Notes: generated from the letters alone by a model not told the origin. A DNA stretch of 64,000 nt from Psychrobacillus sp. INOP01 (GCF_018140925.1 NZ_CP073315.1:1-64000); one strand, 5' to 3'; numbered from the stretch's first letter, positions 49,262 through 58,996 are shown. Numbers and translations: made by a program.

Positions 49262-50080
49262 ATGTTAACTACAAAACAATTAAAAGACATCGAAGCACTA
49301 CAAAAAGAATGTGAAATACATGACAATATTCAGCTTAAGTTAAATTGGGATATGCTAAAAAGTCGTTCCGACAATAATTATGATTTCCTCGTGTATGACC
49401 AGGATGAGCTGATCGCTTTTCTGGGTTTATACCCCTTTGGTACGACTGTGGAGGTTTGTGGCATGGTAAAACCACGAGAACGTAGAAAACACCATTTCTC
49501 CAAGCAATTTACACAAGCTATAGCTTTTGCAAAGTTACAGGGCTTTCATAAAATTTTGTTAAATGCTCCCGCAGGTTCCGAAGAAGCAAAAGCATTTTTG
49601 GAGGCCAATAAAGCAGTTTATAGCTTTTCTGAGCATCAAATGAAATGGGAACAAAAGGATTTAGAAGAAGTTACGGGCTTCGCTTTACGAATAGCTGAAC
49701 AAAAGGATCTTTCATTACGCATTCAGTTGAATGTCGAATCTTTTGGATTAGATGAAAAAAGTGCTTTAGAAATAGAAAATAGAGTAGATACTGAAATGGA
49801 CAATAGCGTGTACATTATTGATGTTCAGGAGGATTCTGTAGGTAAGATACGAGTAAAAGTAGAAGATAACGAAGCTTGGATCTACGGATTTTGTATGCTT
49901 CCCCACTTCCGTGGTAAAGGAATTGGACGTAAAGTACTGCAATATGTAGTTAAAAAATATTCAACTCTAGGTAATACTGTACATTTAGAAGTAGAAACAG
50001 AAAATACACATGCTTTAAAATTATATGAATCAATTGGATTTCAAATTGTTCATGCCCAGGACTACTACACGTATAAATAA
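49262..50080 (+). CDS. Double-domain GNAT acetyltransferase
   Basis: A 272-residue protein with two GNAT folds. The first (about 1-135) keeps VEVCGMVKPRERRKHHFSKQ but is weak. The second (about 140-272) is complete: AWIYGFCMLPHFRGKGIGRK (acetyl-CoA loop) and HLEVETENTHALKLYESIGF. Tandem GNATs of this kind acetylate small molecules or peptides; the target is unknown. It converges with the next GNAT gene, and one hairpin serves both. Confidence 0.88.
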   Translation: MLTTKQLKDIEALQKECEIHDNIQLKLNWDMLKSRSDNNYDFLVYDQDELIAFLGLYPFGTTVEVCGMVKPRERRKHHFSKQFTQAIAFAKLQGFHKILLNAPAGSEEAKAFLEANKAVYSFSEHQMKWEQKDLEEVTGFALRIAEQKDLSLRIQLNVESFGLDEKSALEIENRVDTEMDNSVYIIDVQEDSVGKIRVKVEDNEAWIYGFCMLPHFRGKGIGRKVLQYVVKKYSTLGNTVHLEVETENTHALKLYESIGFQIVHAQDYYTYK

Positions 50081-50090
50081 TAAAACCCTG

Positions 50091-50123
50091 ATGTAGCATT
50101 AGAGCTGTTACATCAGGGTTTTA
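50091..50123. terminator. Bidirectional terminator
   Basis: TAAAACCCTGATGTA/TACATCAGGGTTTTA, a long near-perfect stem between convergent genes, with T-runs both ways. Confidence 0.85.
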
Positions 50124-50125
50124 TT

Positions 50126-50668
50126 TTACTTTTTCCAATCACTTGCTAGCATTCCATAAACCACATGATCGACATAATGGTCATATAGCCATTCCGCTTG
50201 CCTTACACATCCTTCTTCCTTGAAGCAAAGTCTTTCAGGGATAGCTCTACTTTTTTTGTTTTGTACAGCTGCGCGAATTTCTACGCGGTTTAATTGTAAT
50301 TCTAATAATGCATAATCCACAAATGCTTCCACTGATTTTGTCATTAATCCTAATCCAACGTAATCATTTCCTAACCAATAGCCTATACTGGTTGATTTGT
50401 TGTTCCAATCAATTTTATGGAATCCAATTACACCAGCAAGGCTTCCATCATACCAAATCCCAGCCTGAAAACCGTTATTATCACTAAATTGCTTCATAGT
50501 TGATTGGATGAAATTCTTCGTATCGTCAGAAGTCCTCGTAAAATCAATAAATGGAAGCCACTCTCTTAACGTATCCTTAGATTGAATAGTTAATGCGAAC
50601 ACATGTTCAGTGTCCCGTAAATCGAGCATTTTTAAGTAAGTTTTGTCATTTATTTTGAATGAAAACAT
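50126..50668 (-). CDS. GNAT acetyltransferase, YdaF/RimL type
   Basis: A 180-residue acetyltransferase with the usual RimJ/RimL order: YLKMLDLRDTEHVFALT, LREWLPFIDFTRTSDDTKNF, AGVIGFHKIDWNNKSTSIGY and the acetyl-CoA loop LGNDYVGLGLMTKSVEAFVD. The end is FKEEGCVRQAEWLYDHYVDH. It resembles B. subtilis YdaF, a putative ribosomal protein serine acetylase. The loop GLGLMT departs from the more usual GKGLMT. In the motif B region, AVQNKKSRAIPERLCFKEEG has Pro where most relatives have Ser or Val. AGGAG lies upstream. Confidence 0.88.
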   Translation of the reverse strand: MFSFKINDKTYLKMLDLRDTEHVFALTIQSKDTLREWLPFIDFTRTSDDTKNFIQSTMKQFSDNNGFQAGIWYDGSLAGVIGFHKIDWNNKSTSIGYWLGNDYVGLGLMTKSVEAFVDYALLELQLNRVEIRAAVQNKKSRAIPERLCFKEEGCVRQAEWLYDHYVDHVVYGMLASDWKK

Positions 50669-50760
50669 AGAAATTCTCCTTTTACGCTACATTTTGTTTA
50701 CATAATAATATTATATATTTATTTTAAGTATATGTACTTCCAACATTTAGGTCTTAACTT

Positions 50761-51789
50761 TTATTTATTAGGTGCTACATCACATGATTGTCTTACAACT
50801 AGTCTATGAGGTACTATAATTCGTTTAACTGGTTCATTTTCATTTTTTAATAATTGAATTAAACTACTTGCCGCTTGGTAACCTAGTTCTTTAATATTTA
50901 TATCAATAGATGTAAGAGGTGGTCTGGACATCTCTGCAAACAATGCATTATTAAAGCTAACAATAGATACTTCAGCTGGAATATCGATTTGCATTTCAGT
51001 GAGTGAATTCACTACACCAACCGCCATCAAATCATCCGTAACAAGTAGGGCTGTTGGGGGAATAGGTCTTCTTAGAAGTGCTTTGACAGCCTCCTGTCCA
51101 CCTTCACGTAGAAAGTCTTCATGAATAATATAATTCTCTTGCAAATCTATATCAGATGCCTTTAAAGCCTCTTTGTACCCTTGTAAACGGTCTAATGTAA
51201 CCGTTAAACTTGGACTTCCTCCTATAAAACCAATTTTTGAATGACCAAGTCCTATTATATATTCGGTAGCTTCTTTTGCAGCCATGTAATTGTCGTTATC
51301 AACGTGGGTAATTTTATCAACTAGATCATACGGTTTTCCGATTACAACAAAAGGAAATTTTCTTTTTGTTAAATACTCCATAATTTTATCATTAATCATG
51401 GAGTAAAGGAGGATAATACCGTCTACTCTTCCACCTTGAACCATTTGAACGACACCTTCATAGGAATCGAGCTCTGTTTTTCCACTAGTCATCTGTAGTG
51501 CGTAGTGATTATCGTGTACACCCTCGCTTAATCCTTGTATGACCTCTGAAAAGAATGGGTTTTGAAAAAATACGCCAGATGAGTGAGGTAAAACTAGACC
51601 TATCACTTTAGTTGATTGACTAGCTAGACTACGGGCGATAAAATTAGGATGATATTTAAGTTCATCCATTGCGTCCCTTACTCGTTTCTTTGTGTTTTCG
51701 CTTATACGGGGGCTGTTAGCAATCACCCGAGAAACAGTCGAAGGAGCAACATTGGCCAGTTTCGCCACATCTTTGATTGTTATCGCCAT
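50761..51789 (-). CDS. malR: LacI-family regulator of the maltodextrin locus
   Basis: A 342-residue LacI/GalR repressor. The DNA-binding domain is ITIKDVAKLANVAPSTVSRV then IANSPRISENTKKRV, with the hinge helix PNFIARSLASQS. The ligand domain starts at VIGLVLPHSSGVFFQNPFFS and has FPFVVIGKPYD and IPAEVSIVSFNN. It lies at the end of the minus-strand maltodextrin operon, 43 bases behind the glucosidase gene, so it probably senses maltose or maltodextrin and controls this locus. The start 51789 follows GAGG; an upstream ATG at 51813 is less likely. Confidence 0.85.
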   Translation of the reverse strand: MAITIKDVAKLANVAPSTVSRVIANSPRISENTKKRVRDAMDELKYHPNFIARSLASQSTKVIGLVLPHSSGVFFQNPFFSEVIQGLSEGVHDNHYALQMTSGKTELDSYEGVVQMVQGGRVDGIILLYSMINDKIMEYLTKRKFPFVVIGKPYDLVDKITHVDNDNYMAAKEATEYIIGLGHSKIGFIGGSPSLTVTLDRLQGYKEALKASDIDLQENYIIHEDFLREGGQEAVKALLRRPIPPTALLVTDDLMAVGVVNSLTEMQIDIPAEVSIVSFNNALFAEMSRPPLTSIDINIKELGYQAASSLIQLLKNENEPVKRIIVPHRLVVRQSCDVAPNK

Positions 51790-51832
51790 TAGAAATTCCT
51801 CACTCTCTTTCATTTCCTTTAATCTCTTTAAT

Positions 51833-53497
51833 TCACTTATATAAGTATACTCTTACTTCATATGGATTTAGAGAAATAGTCTCTGATAGCTGCTCCGGTG
51901 CATCTTTATAATTATATAATAATAGTTCAGTGCTGCGTTGTGGAAGATGTTTTAAACTAAACTCCGAACTATATTGTCTAAAGTTGCATAAAACAATCGC
52001 AAACTGATCATCCAGTACACGTGTGTATACATATACATCAGGATGCTCTTCTTGTATTACATCATATTCTCCATAAACAAATACCGGATTTTCTTTTCTT
52101 ACTTGAATCATTTTTTTATAGAAATGATAAATAGAGTCCTTATCCTCTAGCTGATTAGCTACATTAATCGTCACATAATTCGGATTAACCTTCATCCATG
52201 GCACACCTTCTGAAAATCCACCGTTTAAAGAACTCTCCCACTGCATAGGAGTTCTTGAATTATCACGGCCATTACGCCAAATGATTTCCATTACCTGTTC
52301 ATGCGGTTTACCTTTTGCTATTTCTAAATCATAAAAGTTCTTCATGCCAATATCATCGTAATCGTGAATAGATGGAAACTGAACATTTGTCATTCCAATT
52401 TCCTGTCCCTGATAGATAAATGGAGTTCCTTGCATAAGGAAGTAGCAACCCGCTAGCATTTTAGCACTTTCACTCCAATATTCTTTATCATTTCCCCAGC
52501 TCGAAACACTTCGAGTTTGATCATGATTTTCAAGAAATAGAGCATTCCATCCTTTTTTGTGCAACCCTTTTTGCCATTTCGTAAGAACTTGCTTCAAAGC
52601 AATAACATCTACTGAGTTATTTAGTGCCTTGTTCCAAAGGCCGAGATGTTCAAACTGAAATATCATATCAAATTTCCCATTCTCTTCACCAACCCACTCA
52701 TCCGCCTCGTCAATCCCTACTCCATTTGCTTCACCGACTGTCATAATATCGTATTTAGCAAAAGTCTCATCCTTTAACTCTTTTAAATACTCTTGTATAC
52801 CAGGTTGGTTCGTATGCATCTCAAATGACGAAACATATTTTTCATGATTGGGATTTGGCATATCCGGCAATCCATCACGCTTTTTAATATGGCTGATTGC
52901 ATCTACTCGGTAACCATCGATTCCTTTATCAAGCCACCAATTGACCATTTTAAAAAGCTCATTTCGAACGTCCGTATTTTCCCAATTCAAGTCCGGCTGT
53001 TTCGTTGCAAATAAATGAAGATAGTATTGATCAGTCAGCTCATCAAGCTCCCATGCGCTACCAGAGAAAATACTTTCCCAGTTATTTGGTTCTTGATCAC
53101 CCTTACCATCCTTCCAAATATACCAATCTCTTTTAGAATTTTCTTTAGAAGAACGTGATTCAATAAACCAAGGATGCTCATCGCTTGTATGGTTGATAAC
53201 CAGGTCAAGAATTAGTTTCATACCTCTTGCGTGTATTTCTTCTAATAACTCATCAAAATCATCTATGTTTCCAAACTGCTCTGAAATGCCCTTATAATCA
53301 CTAATATCATATCCATTATCTGCATTAGGAGACTTATAAAACGGGCTGACCCAAATAACATCTACACCCAAGTCCTTCAAGTAATCTAATTTAGTAATAA
53401 TTCCTCGTAAATCACCTATTCCGTCACCATTGCTATCCATGAAACTTCTTGGATATACCTGATAACTGACAGCTTCTTTCCACCATTTTTCTTTCAT
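51833..53497 (-). CDS. malL: Oligo-1,6-glucosidase / alpha-glucosidase (GH13)
   Basis: A 554-residue cytoplasmic GH13 enzyme. It starts like MalL (WWKEAVSYQVYPRSFMDSNG). The nucleophile Asp is in DGYRVDAISHI, the acid/base Glu in MTVGEANGV and the third acid in FLENHDQTR. The C-terminal beta domain ends in NPYEVRVYLYK. It cuts alpha-1,6 and short alpha-1,4 glucosides, finishing the breakdown of imported maltodextrins to glucose. It is in a row with the amylase and permease genes. No signal peptide is present. Confidence 0.93.
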   Translation of the reverse strand: MKEKWWKEAVSYQVYPRSFMDSNGDGIGDLRGIITKLDYLKDLGVDVIWVSPFYKSPNADNGYDISDYKGISEQFGNIDDFDELLEEIHARGMKLILDLVINHTSDEHPWFIESRSSKENSKRDWYIWKDGKGDQEPNNWESIFSGSAWELDELTDQYYLHLFATKQPDLNWENTDVRNELFKMVNWWLDKGIDGYRVDAISHIKKRDGLPDMPNPNHEKYVSSFEMHTNQPGIQEYLKELKDETFAKYDIMTVGEANGVGIDEADEWVGEENGKFDMIFQFEHLGLWNKALNNSVDVIALKQVLTKWQKGLHKKGWNALFLENHDQTRSVSSWGNDKEYWSESAKMLAGCYFLMQGTPFIYQGQEIGMTNVQFPSIHDYDDIGMKNFYDLEIAKGKPHEQVMEIIWRNGRDNSRTPMQWESSLNGGFSEGVPWMKVNPNYVTINVANQLEDKDSIYHFYKKMIQVRKENPVFVYGEYDVIQEEHPDVYVYTRVLDDQFAIVLCNFRQYSSEFSLKHLPQRSTELLLYNYKDAPEQLSETISLNPYEVRVYLYK

Positions 53498-53576
53498 GAT
53501 TGAAGTACCCCTCTCGTGCAGCTCTTTCTTTTGTCTGTCTTGACAACTATTTGGTTCGAGTATATCTAATCAGTCT

Positions 53577-55109
53577 CTATTTCACCTTATTTCGTTTTGA
53601 TCGATTGAACCAAATGAAAATGATCAATAATAATAAAATAATACTCGCCAACAAAATGCCTGCAGTTAACCGATTGTCATTCTGTTGATCCACTAGCTTA
53701 TATATTTCGGACTGGCCACTTTCCAAATGAATCGTATACCCATCCTCATCTGGCATAACTAGTCCGCCAGCTAATAATTCTTGTAACTCTTTTCCTGATT
53801 CTATCTCTTTCAACATTACGTTTTGAGCTTCCGAGGTATTGTTGATTGCTATTAATATCGTTTCATCAGTATAGGTTCTTTTATAGACAGTCCACCCAGC
53901 GTCATCAACTAAAAGCTCCATATCTCCTCTAGTTAGTGGCAGCTGCTCCTGTCTTATTGCACCGAGTTTCTTTATATACTCCTTCAACTCATCATCTGCC
54001 TCAAAATTCATCATTCGACGATTATCTGGATCAGTTCCTCCGTCCAAAGCGATTTCTGTTCCATAGTAGATGATTGGAATGCCTGGAGCAGAATACATAT
54101 AAGTTAAACCAAGCTTTAACCTTTCTATTGGCTCCTGATTTTTCAGGAGTGCTAAATTAGTGAATCGTTGCATATCATGATTGTCGATAAATTGACCAAG
54201 CAGTTCTGGACGTTCAAACAATTTATTATTTCGCTCATTATTTGAAAATAACCAACCTAGTGATTGATTGGATTTTTCAAAAGCGGTTCTTAGAGTTCCA
54301 TTTTGGGAAAAGTCCATAAAACCATCGATACCAGTATCCTGATAACTAACTATGATATTGGGATTATCATGCCATACCTCACCTATCAAAAAGAACGATT
54401 CTTTCACTGATTTCACTTCAGTTGAGAATTCTGTCCAAAATTCCTTTGGAACATGTTTTACCGTGTCTAGTCTATAGCCATCGATGTCTGTTTCTTGAAT
54501 CCACCATTTTGCAGCATCTAATAGATACTTACTAACCTCTGGATTGTCTTGATCTAAGTCGGGCAGATCATATAACCAACCAGTTTCTACTTCTTGTTGG
54601 TCATTCCAATTGGAAATGGACTTGTTTTCATGAAACCACTCTTTTTTAGTAGGATCATTAAGCCACTCGTGATTTGGTCCAACATGGTTAACAACAAAGT
54701 CGAGAATCACTTTTATATCCAGTTTGTGAGCTTCCTCTACAAGCATTTTAAATTCTTCCATCGAACCAAAATACTCATTTGTTTCATAAAAATCCTTTAT
54801 CCAATAGCCGTGATACCCTTTATCCATATTCTTGAAAATGGGTGTCAACCAAATAGCTGTAAAACCCATTTCTTTAATATAAGCAAGTTTCTCTGTTATT
54901 CCTTTAAAGTCTCCACCATGATACGCAAGTGGATCATTTATATTAGCATCGTGATCATTTCTCGTATCTCCATTATTAAATCGGTCCACCATAATACTGT
55001 AAATAACCTCATCCTGCATCTTTCGCTCCTCACTTGCGAGAGCTGTCAGTGGACTTAAAATGGCCATTAAAAGCAATATCAAAACGAATATCATTCCACT
55101 TTTTGTCAT
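53577..55109 (-). CDS. Membrane-anchored extracellular alpha-amylase (GH13)
   Basis: About 510 residues. A signal peptide (about 1-24, FVLILLLMAILSPLTALASE) exports it, and a C-terminal helix (AGILLASIILLLLIIFIWF) plus RSKRNKVK holds it in the membrane. The catalytic core has DGYRLDTVKHV (nucleophile), LIGEVWHDN (acid/base) and FIDNHDMQR. It would digest starch outside, next to the transporter encoded just upstream. The ATG 55109 is preceded by GAAGG; TTG 55124 is a possible start. The C-terminal anchor is the notable feature. Confidence 0.88.
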   Translation of the reverse strand: MTKSGMIFVLILLLMAILSPLTALASEERKMQDEVIYSIMVDRFNNGDTRNDHDANINDPLAYHGGDFKGITEKLAYIKEMGFTAIWLTPIFKNMDKGYHGYWIKDFYETNEYFGSMEEFKMLVEEAHKLDIKVILDFVVNHVGPNHEWLNDPTKKEWFHENKSISNWNDQQEVETGWLYDLPDLDQDNPEVSKYLLDAAKWWIQETDIDGYRLDTVKHVPKEFWTEFSTEVKSVKESFFLIGEVWHDNPNIIVSYQDTGIDGFMDFSQNGTLRTAFEKSNQSLGWLFSNNERNNKLFERPELLGQFIDNHDMQRFTNLALLKNQEPIERLKLGLTYMYSAPGIPIIYYGTEIALDGGTDPDNRRMMNFEADDELKEYIKKLGAIRQEQLPLTRGDMELLVDDAGWTVYKRTYTDETILIAINNTSEAQNVMLKEIESGKELQELLAGGLVMPDEDGYTIHLESGQSEIYKLVDQQNDNRLTAGILLASIILLLLIIFIWFNRSKRNKVK

Positions 55110-55143
55110 GGTCATCCTTCGCAACTTCTTTCCTTTATGGTTA

Positions 55144-55986
55144 TTAACCTTTTGTACCCCCAGCAGTAAGACCAGAGATAAAATATTTTTGGAATGAAAG
55201 GAAAAGTATAGTAATTGGAATAGCGATCAATACGGACCCCGCAGCGAAAGTAGTAAATTCATTACCAAATTGTTTAGAAATCAATTCGTATAAACCGACA
55301 CCCATTGTAAATTTTTCTTCCGTGCGTAGCATAATACGCGCGAGTATGAAATCACCAAATGGAGCGATAAATGAAAACAGTGCTACCACTGCTATGATTG
55401 GCTTAGCTAAAGGTAAAATGATTTGCCAAAAAATTCGTAAATGGCCAGCTCCGTCCATACGTGCAGATTCATCCAGTTCTTTTGGAATTGTATCCAAATA
55501 TCCTTTCATCAACCAAGTATTCATCGGTATCTGGCCGCCTACATAAATAATTATTAGCCCGACGTGTGTGTCTAAAAGTTCGGTTCGTTGGGCAAGTACA
55601 AAGATTGCAATAAGCGCAGCGAAGTTTGGTATCATTTGTAGGACTAGAAAGGTTAGAAGACCATTTTTTCTTCCGATAAATCGGTAGCGTGAGAATGCAT
55701 AACCAGTAAACGCTACACTTATAACCGCAAATACCATTGTTATTAAACTAATTTTCATCGAATTTAAGTACCATAAAATATAATTTGAGTTTTCAGTATC
55801 AAATAAGTTCATATAGTGCTTAAATGTAGGATTATTAGGAAACATCTTAGATCCTGAAAGACTTTGCCCTGGGTTAAAAGAAGAGCCTACAACCCATAGC
55901 AAAGGGTAAATAACTATTATCACTGCAATTAGAAGAATAAGATAAGAAACTGACAGTCTGATAATTTTTTCAGTCTTATTAGTCAT
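55144..55986 (-). CDS. mdxG: Maltodextrin ABC transporter permease, MalG type
   Basis: A 280-residue permease with six helices. The EAA loop that contacts the ATPase reads ELDESARMDGAGHLRIFWQI then ILPLAKP. The N-terminal helix is followed by an outer loop (GSSFNPGQSLSGSKMFP). It forms the membrane channel with MdxF. Its start overlaps the stop of mdxF by one base (TAATG), so translation is coupled. No ATPase gene is here; a shared MsmX-type ATPase would be needed. Confidence 0.92.
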   Translation of the reverse strand: MTNKTEKIIRLSVSYLILLIAVIIVIYPLLWVVGSSFNPGQSLSGSKMFPNNPTFKHYMNLFDTENSNYILWYLNSMKISLITMVFAVISVAFTGYAFSRYRFIGRKNGLLTFLVLQMIPNFAALIAIFVLAQRTELLDTHVGLIIIYVGGQIPMNTWLMKGYLDTIPKELDESARMDGAGHLRIFWQIILPLAKPIIAVVALFSFIAPFGDFILARIMLRTEEKFTMGVGLYELISKQFGNEFTTFAAGSVLIAIPITILFLSFQKYFISGLTAGGTKG

Positions 55987-57266
55987 TACATCATATCCTC
56001 CTCTTTGAATGAATTAGTTCGTTTGAATTGCCATAATGCTACTGCTACAACGATAAGTGATAGGAGCATTGTAATTGCTGCAGCTTTCCCATATTGTCCA
56101 GAAGTCATCGTCAATTGATAAATCCAAGAGATTAAGATATCTGTTCCACCAGCATTTTGCCCTGGTATAGCTGGACCTCCACCGTTGAAAAGGAAGATGA
56201 CATTGAAATTATTGAAGTTAAATGTATACTGTGTAATGAGAATTGGAGCAGTTGCATAAAGCACCATTGGTAAAGTTATACCACGGAATTTCTGGAATAT
56301 AGAGGCACCATCCACATTTGCAGCCTCGTATAGTTCATCGGGAATTGATTGAAGCACCCCAGTTGTCATTGCAAATATAAATGGGAAGCCTAGCCATGAT
56401 TGTATTAGGATCAGTGCCAATCTAGTCCATAATTCTTCGGTCATCCAAGGAATAGCGTCAATGCCTAGCATACTGAGTATTTGCGTGTTAATGACACCAA
56501 AAGATTCATTGAACATACCTGAAAATATTAAAATCGATACAAATGCGGGTACTGCCCACGGTAAAATTAATATAGTACGGAAAAATGCTTTTCCTTTTAA
56601 ATCTTTTTGATTGATCACAACTGCGAGAAAAACTCCAATAGCAACTTGTAATGTCGTTGCTCCAAATGTCCAAACAATTGTCCAACCTAGTACACCGAAG
56701 AATGTTGATCTCCAAAGATCTAATTTGAATATATCAATATAGTTCTGTATGCCTACCCAATCTACCAGTTTTGCAGGTGGAGAATGATATAAATCATAGT
56801 TTGTAAATGATAGTAGGATTACAAAGATAATTGGGAAAATAACTACGAAGATTAATAATAAAAATCCAGGGGAAATCATTAGATAAGGAAAACCGTTATC
56901 CAATAGATTATGATACTGCTCCCTCACGCTATTTAATAGGAACCCTTCATCTCGTTTTTTTCCATTGTTATAAGCATCATAAATATTAAATGCATAAATT
57001 CCAAGACCGATGATTGCTACCAACAATGCAATAATGCCATCGATTAATAAGAATATGGAATGATCAAGAACCGGTATTTCTCCAAGTGTGATCAGGCCCC
57101 AGAATCCCCAGTTTAGCGTTTGAGAGAAGCTACTGAAGAATGCGACCGTTAATACCAAGAAAATGATTCCTTTTATAAACTGTTTATTATAAAATTGCCC
57201 AAAGCCTGGGATAATAGATAATAACCCTGCATATTTTCTGTGTTTGGTTGTGACATTACTATTCAT
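55986..57266 (-). CDS. mdxF: Maltodextrin ABC transporter permease, MalF type
   Basis: A 426-residue permease. The first 110 residues carry extra helices (KHRKYAGLLSIIPGFGQFYN and on), as in B. subtilis MdxF. The core has six helices, with the EAA loop ELYEAANVDGASIFQKFRGI then TLPMV. The long outer loop of enteric MalF is absent. It pairs with MdxG. It lies 248 bases behind the binding-protein gene, and the gap contains a GC-rich repeat. GGAGG precedes the start. Confidence 0.92.
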   Translation of the reverse strand: MNSNVTTKHRKYAGLLSIIPGFGQFYNKQFIKGIIFLVLTVAFFSSFSQTLNWGFWGLITLGEIPVLDHSIFLLIDGIIALLVAIIGLGIYAFNIYDAYNNGKKRDEGFLLNSVREQYHNLLDNGFPYLMISPGFLLLIFVVIFPIIFVILLSFTNYDLYHSPPAKLVDWVGIQNYIDIFKLDLWRSTFFGVLGWTIVWTFGATTLQVAIGVFLAVVINQKDLKGKAFFRTILILPWAVPAFVSILIFSGMFNESFGVINTQILSMLGIDAIPWMTEELWTRLALILIQSWLGFPFIFAMTTGVLQSIPDELYEAANVDGASIFQKFRGITLPMVLYATAPILITQYTFNFNNFNVIFLFNGGGPAIPGQNAGGTDILISWIYQLTMTSGQYGKAAAITMLLSLIVVAVALWQFKRTNSFKEEDMM

Positions 57267-57427
57267 CGTAAATGCCGCCTCCTTCTTTCCTTTGAAAGGA
57301 GAATACTCTCATATTTTCATGCAAATTTCCTAAAGTACTAATTATAGAAGCAAAGCCATGCTCCCAAAAAGGAAACATGCCTTTGCCTTGATAGAGAATA
57401 AGAACGTTTATGTTTATGACATGGTAT

Positions 57428-57511
57428 CTGTCTAGCTTCAGCGCCTAGCCCGCCTGATTCGCTTCAAGATTTCAACGCTTGTCGGAGCTTGATTAGGCGC
57501 TTGCGCTTTTG
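57428..57511. repeat. GC-rich Bacillus-type repeat between mdxE and mdxF
   Basis: TGTCTAGCTTCAGCGCCTAG, CCCGCCTGATTCGCTTC, CTTGTCGGAGCTTGATTAGG, CGCTTGCGCTTTT. The ends pair (GCGCCTAG with TTAGGCGC), giving a large hairpin. This sequence type is widespread between genes in Bacillus relatives. Confidence 0.8.
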
Positions 57512-57514
57512 TAG

Positions 57515-58813
57515 TTAATTCGGATGATTAGTTTCTATATTTGTTTTAATCGTTTTCACTGCATCATCCATTGCAGCTTTCGGTTCTGCTTTACCAGTAG
57601 CAATTGTTTGAAGTGCAGATGCTGCAGGTCCCCATACTTCTCCCATTTCAGGAATATTAGGCATAGGAACCGCGTATTGAGATTGTAGTGCTACTGCTTT
57701 TGCACCTTCATTATCAGCAATAATTGGATCTTCAATCAATGTTGTAACTGGTGGAATTTCTTGCGTTAATTCGAAACGAATTTTTGCATTTTCTTCATTT
57801 GTTAACCATTCCACTAATTTTGTTGACCAGTATTCATGTTCTGTAAAAGCTGACACATGCCATCCCTTTACTCCCATAAATGTTTTCATATGCTCTCCGT
57901 TTGGAAGAGTTGGCATTGCTGTAACCCCAATATCGATTCCAGCGTCCTTCATACTTTGGAAAGCCCAAGGACCGTCCATTACAGAAGCGACTTTTCCTTC
58001 ATTGAATAGACCATCTTTAGCTGAACCGCCGCTTTCCCCAATAATTCCTTTAGGGAATAAACTTTCTGCATACCATTTTTGAATATATTCTGCTCCAGCG
58101 ATTGCACCTTCATTGTTTAAACCAATATCATCTCGGTCAAGTGCTCCATCATTTTCTTGGAAGACGTACCCGCCCATACCTCCAATAACACCATGAGCAA
58201 AGTAGAAGTTATCCCATAACGCTAGGAATCCGAACTGTTTCCCATCTGTGAAATCTTTTGAAAACGCGTATACATCATCCATAGTCTCAGGTGCTTCAGT
58301 CATTAAAGCCTTATTGTAAATAAATACAGGTGTTTCTGTAGCTTTTGGTAATCCATAAAGCTTCCCATCATATTTTTGTGCAGTTACTGCTGATTCACTA
58401 AAAGTAGAAAGTATTTCGTCACTTACTTCAATTTCTTGAATCAAACCTTCTGTAACAACTTGACCAATTTGATCATGAGGTAAAGTTACTACGTCTGCAC
58501 CAGTTCCCGAAGGGCCGTCTAAACGTAGTTGTTCACGCATTTTATCTGCCATACCTAATTCTTTAAACTCAACTTTAATACCGTATTCTTTCTCAAAAGA
58601 CTCGATTGCAGGTTTAAGAGCGATAGATTTATCTGTGTCTTCCCAAACAATAAGCTTTTCCGGTTTTGCAGGTTCTTCCGTTGATTCTGCTCCTGTTTCT
58701 GGTTCTTTTTCATCCGTGTTCGCTGGAGTTGTTTCCTCCCTTTTCGGTCCACATGCAACAAGTAAAACAACCGTAATAATTAGCATGAACAACAAAGTTA
58801 ATGACTTTTTCAT
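57515..58813 (-). CDS. mdxE: Maltodextrin-binding lipoprotein
   Basis: A 432-residue solute-binding lipoprotein. The signal peptide ends in LLVACG (Cys21), followed by an acidic linker (EETTPANTDEKEPETGAEST). The family 1 binding fold begins at KLIVWEDTDKSIALKPAIES. It includes VVTLPHDQIGQVVTEGLIQE and VMDGPWAFQSMKDAGIDIGV, both as in MalE proteins. It captures maltodextrins outside and hands them to MdxFG. It is the first gene of the minus-strand operon and divergent from the maltogenic amylase. GGAGGGG precedes the start. Confidence 0.93.
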   Translation of the reverse strand: MKKSLTLLFMLIITVVLLVACGPKREETTPANTDEKEPETGAESTEEPAKPEKLIVWEDTDKSIALKPAIESFEKEYGIKVEFKELGMADKMREQLRLDGPSGTGADVVTLPHDQIGQVVTEGLIQEIEVSDEILSTFSESAVTAQKYDGKLYGLPKATETPVFIYNKALMTEAPETMDDVYAFSKDFTDGKQFGFLALWDNFYFAHGVIGGMGGYVFQENDGALDRDDIGLNNEGAIAGAEYIQKWYAESLFPKGIIGESGGSAKDGLFNEGKVASVMDGPWAFQSMKDAGIDIGVTAMPTLPNGEHMKTFMGVKGWHVSAFTEHEYWSTKLVEWLTNEENAKIRFELTQEIPPVTTLIEDPIIADNEGAKAVALQSQYAVPMPNIPEMGEVWGPAASALQTIATGKAEPKAAMDDAVKTIKTNIETNHPN

Positions 58814-58863
58814 TTTTAACCCCTCCTACATTTTTGTTTGAACACTACATCCCAAAGTCGGAC

Positions 58864-58877
58864 AACCGTTTGCACAA
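58864..58877. promoter_or_regulatory. Candidate LacI-type operator half
   Basis: AACCGTTTGCACAA in the divergent promoter region; the CGTTTGC element is typical of LacI-family (MalR) operators. Weak by itself. Confidence 0.35.
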
Positions 58878-58886
58878 TTAAATAAA

Positions 58887-58900
58887 AGAAAGCGCTATCA
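58887..58900. promoter_or_regulatory. cre-like site upstream of mdxE
   Basis: AGAAAGCGCTATCA matches the CcpA consensus TGWAANCGNTNWCA in all but the first base. It lies about 75 bases before mdxE and is a plausible catabolite-repression site. Confidence 0.6.
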
Positions 58901-58982
58901 TAAATATTACTTAAAAATCTTCTTTTGCATCTACTAGTGGTCTTTATATGAGATTTGAAGAATAATACTAGCAATAATTTTA

Positions 58983-58996
58983 TGAAAGCGATTGCA
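58983..58996. promoter_or_regulatory. Second cre-like site in the divergent region
   Basis: TGAAAGCGATTGCA matches TGWAANCGNTNWCA with one mismatch (position 12). It lies between mdxE and the amylase gene and may serve either. Confidence 0.6.
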
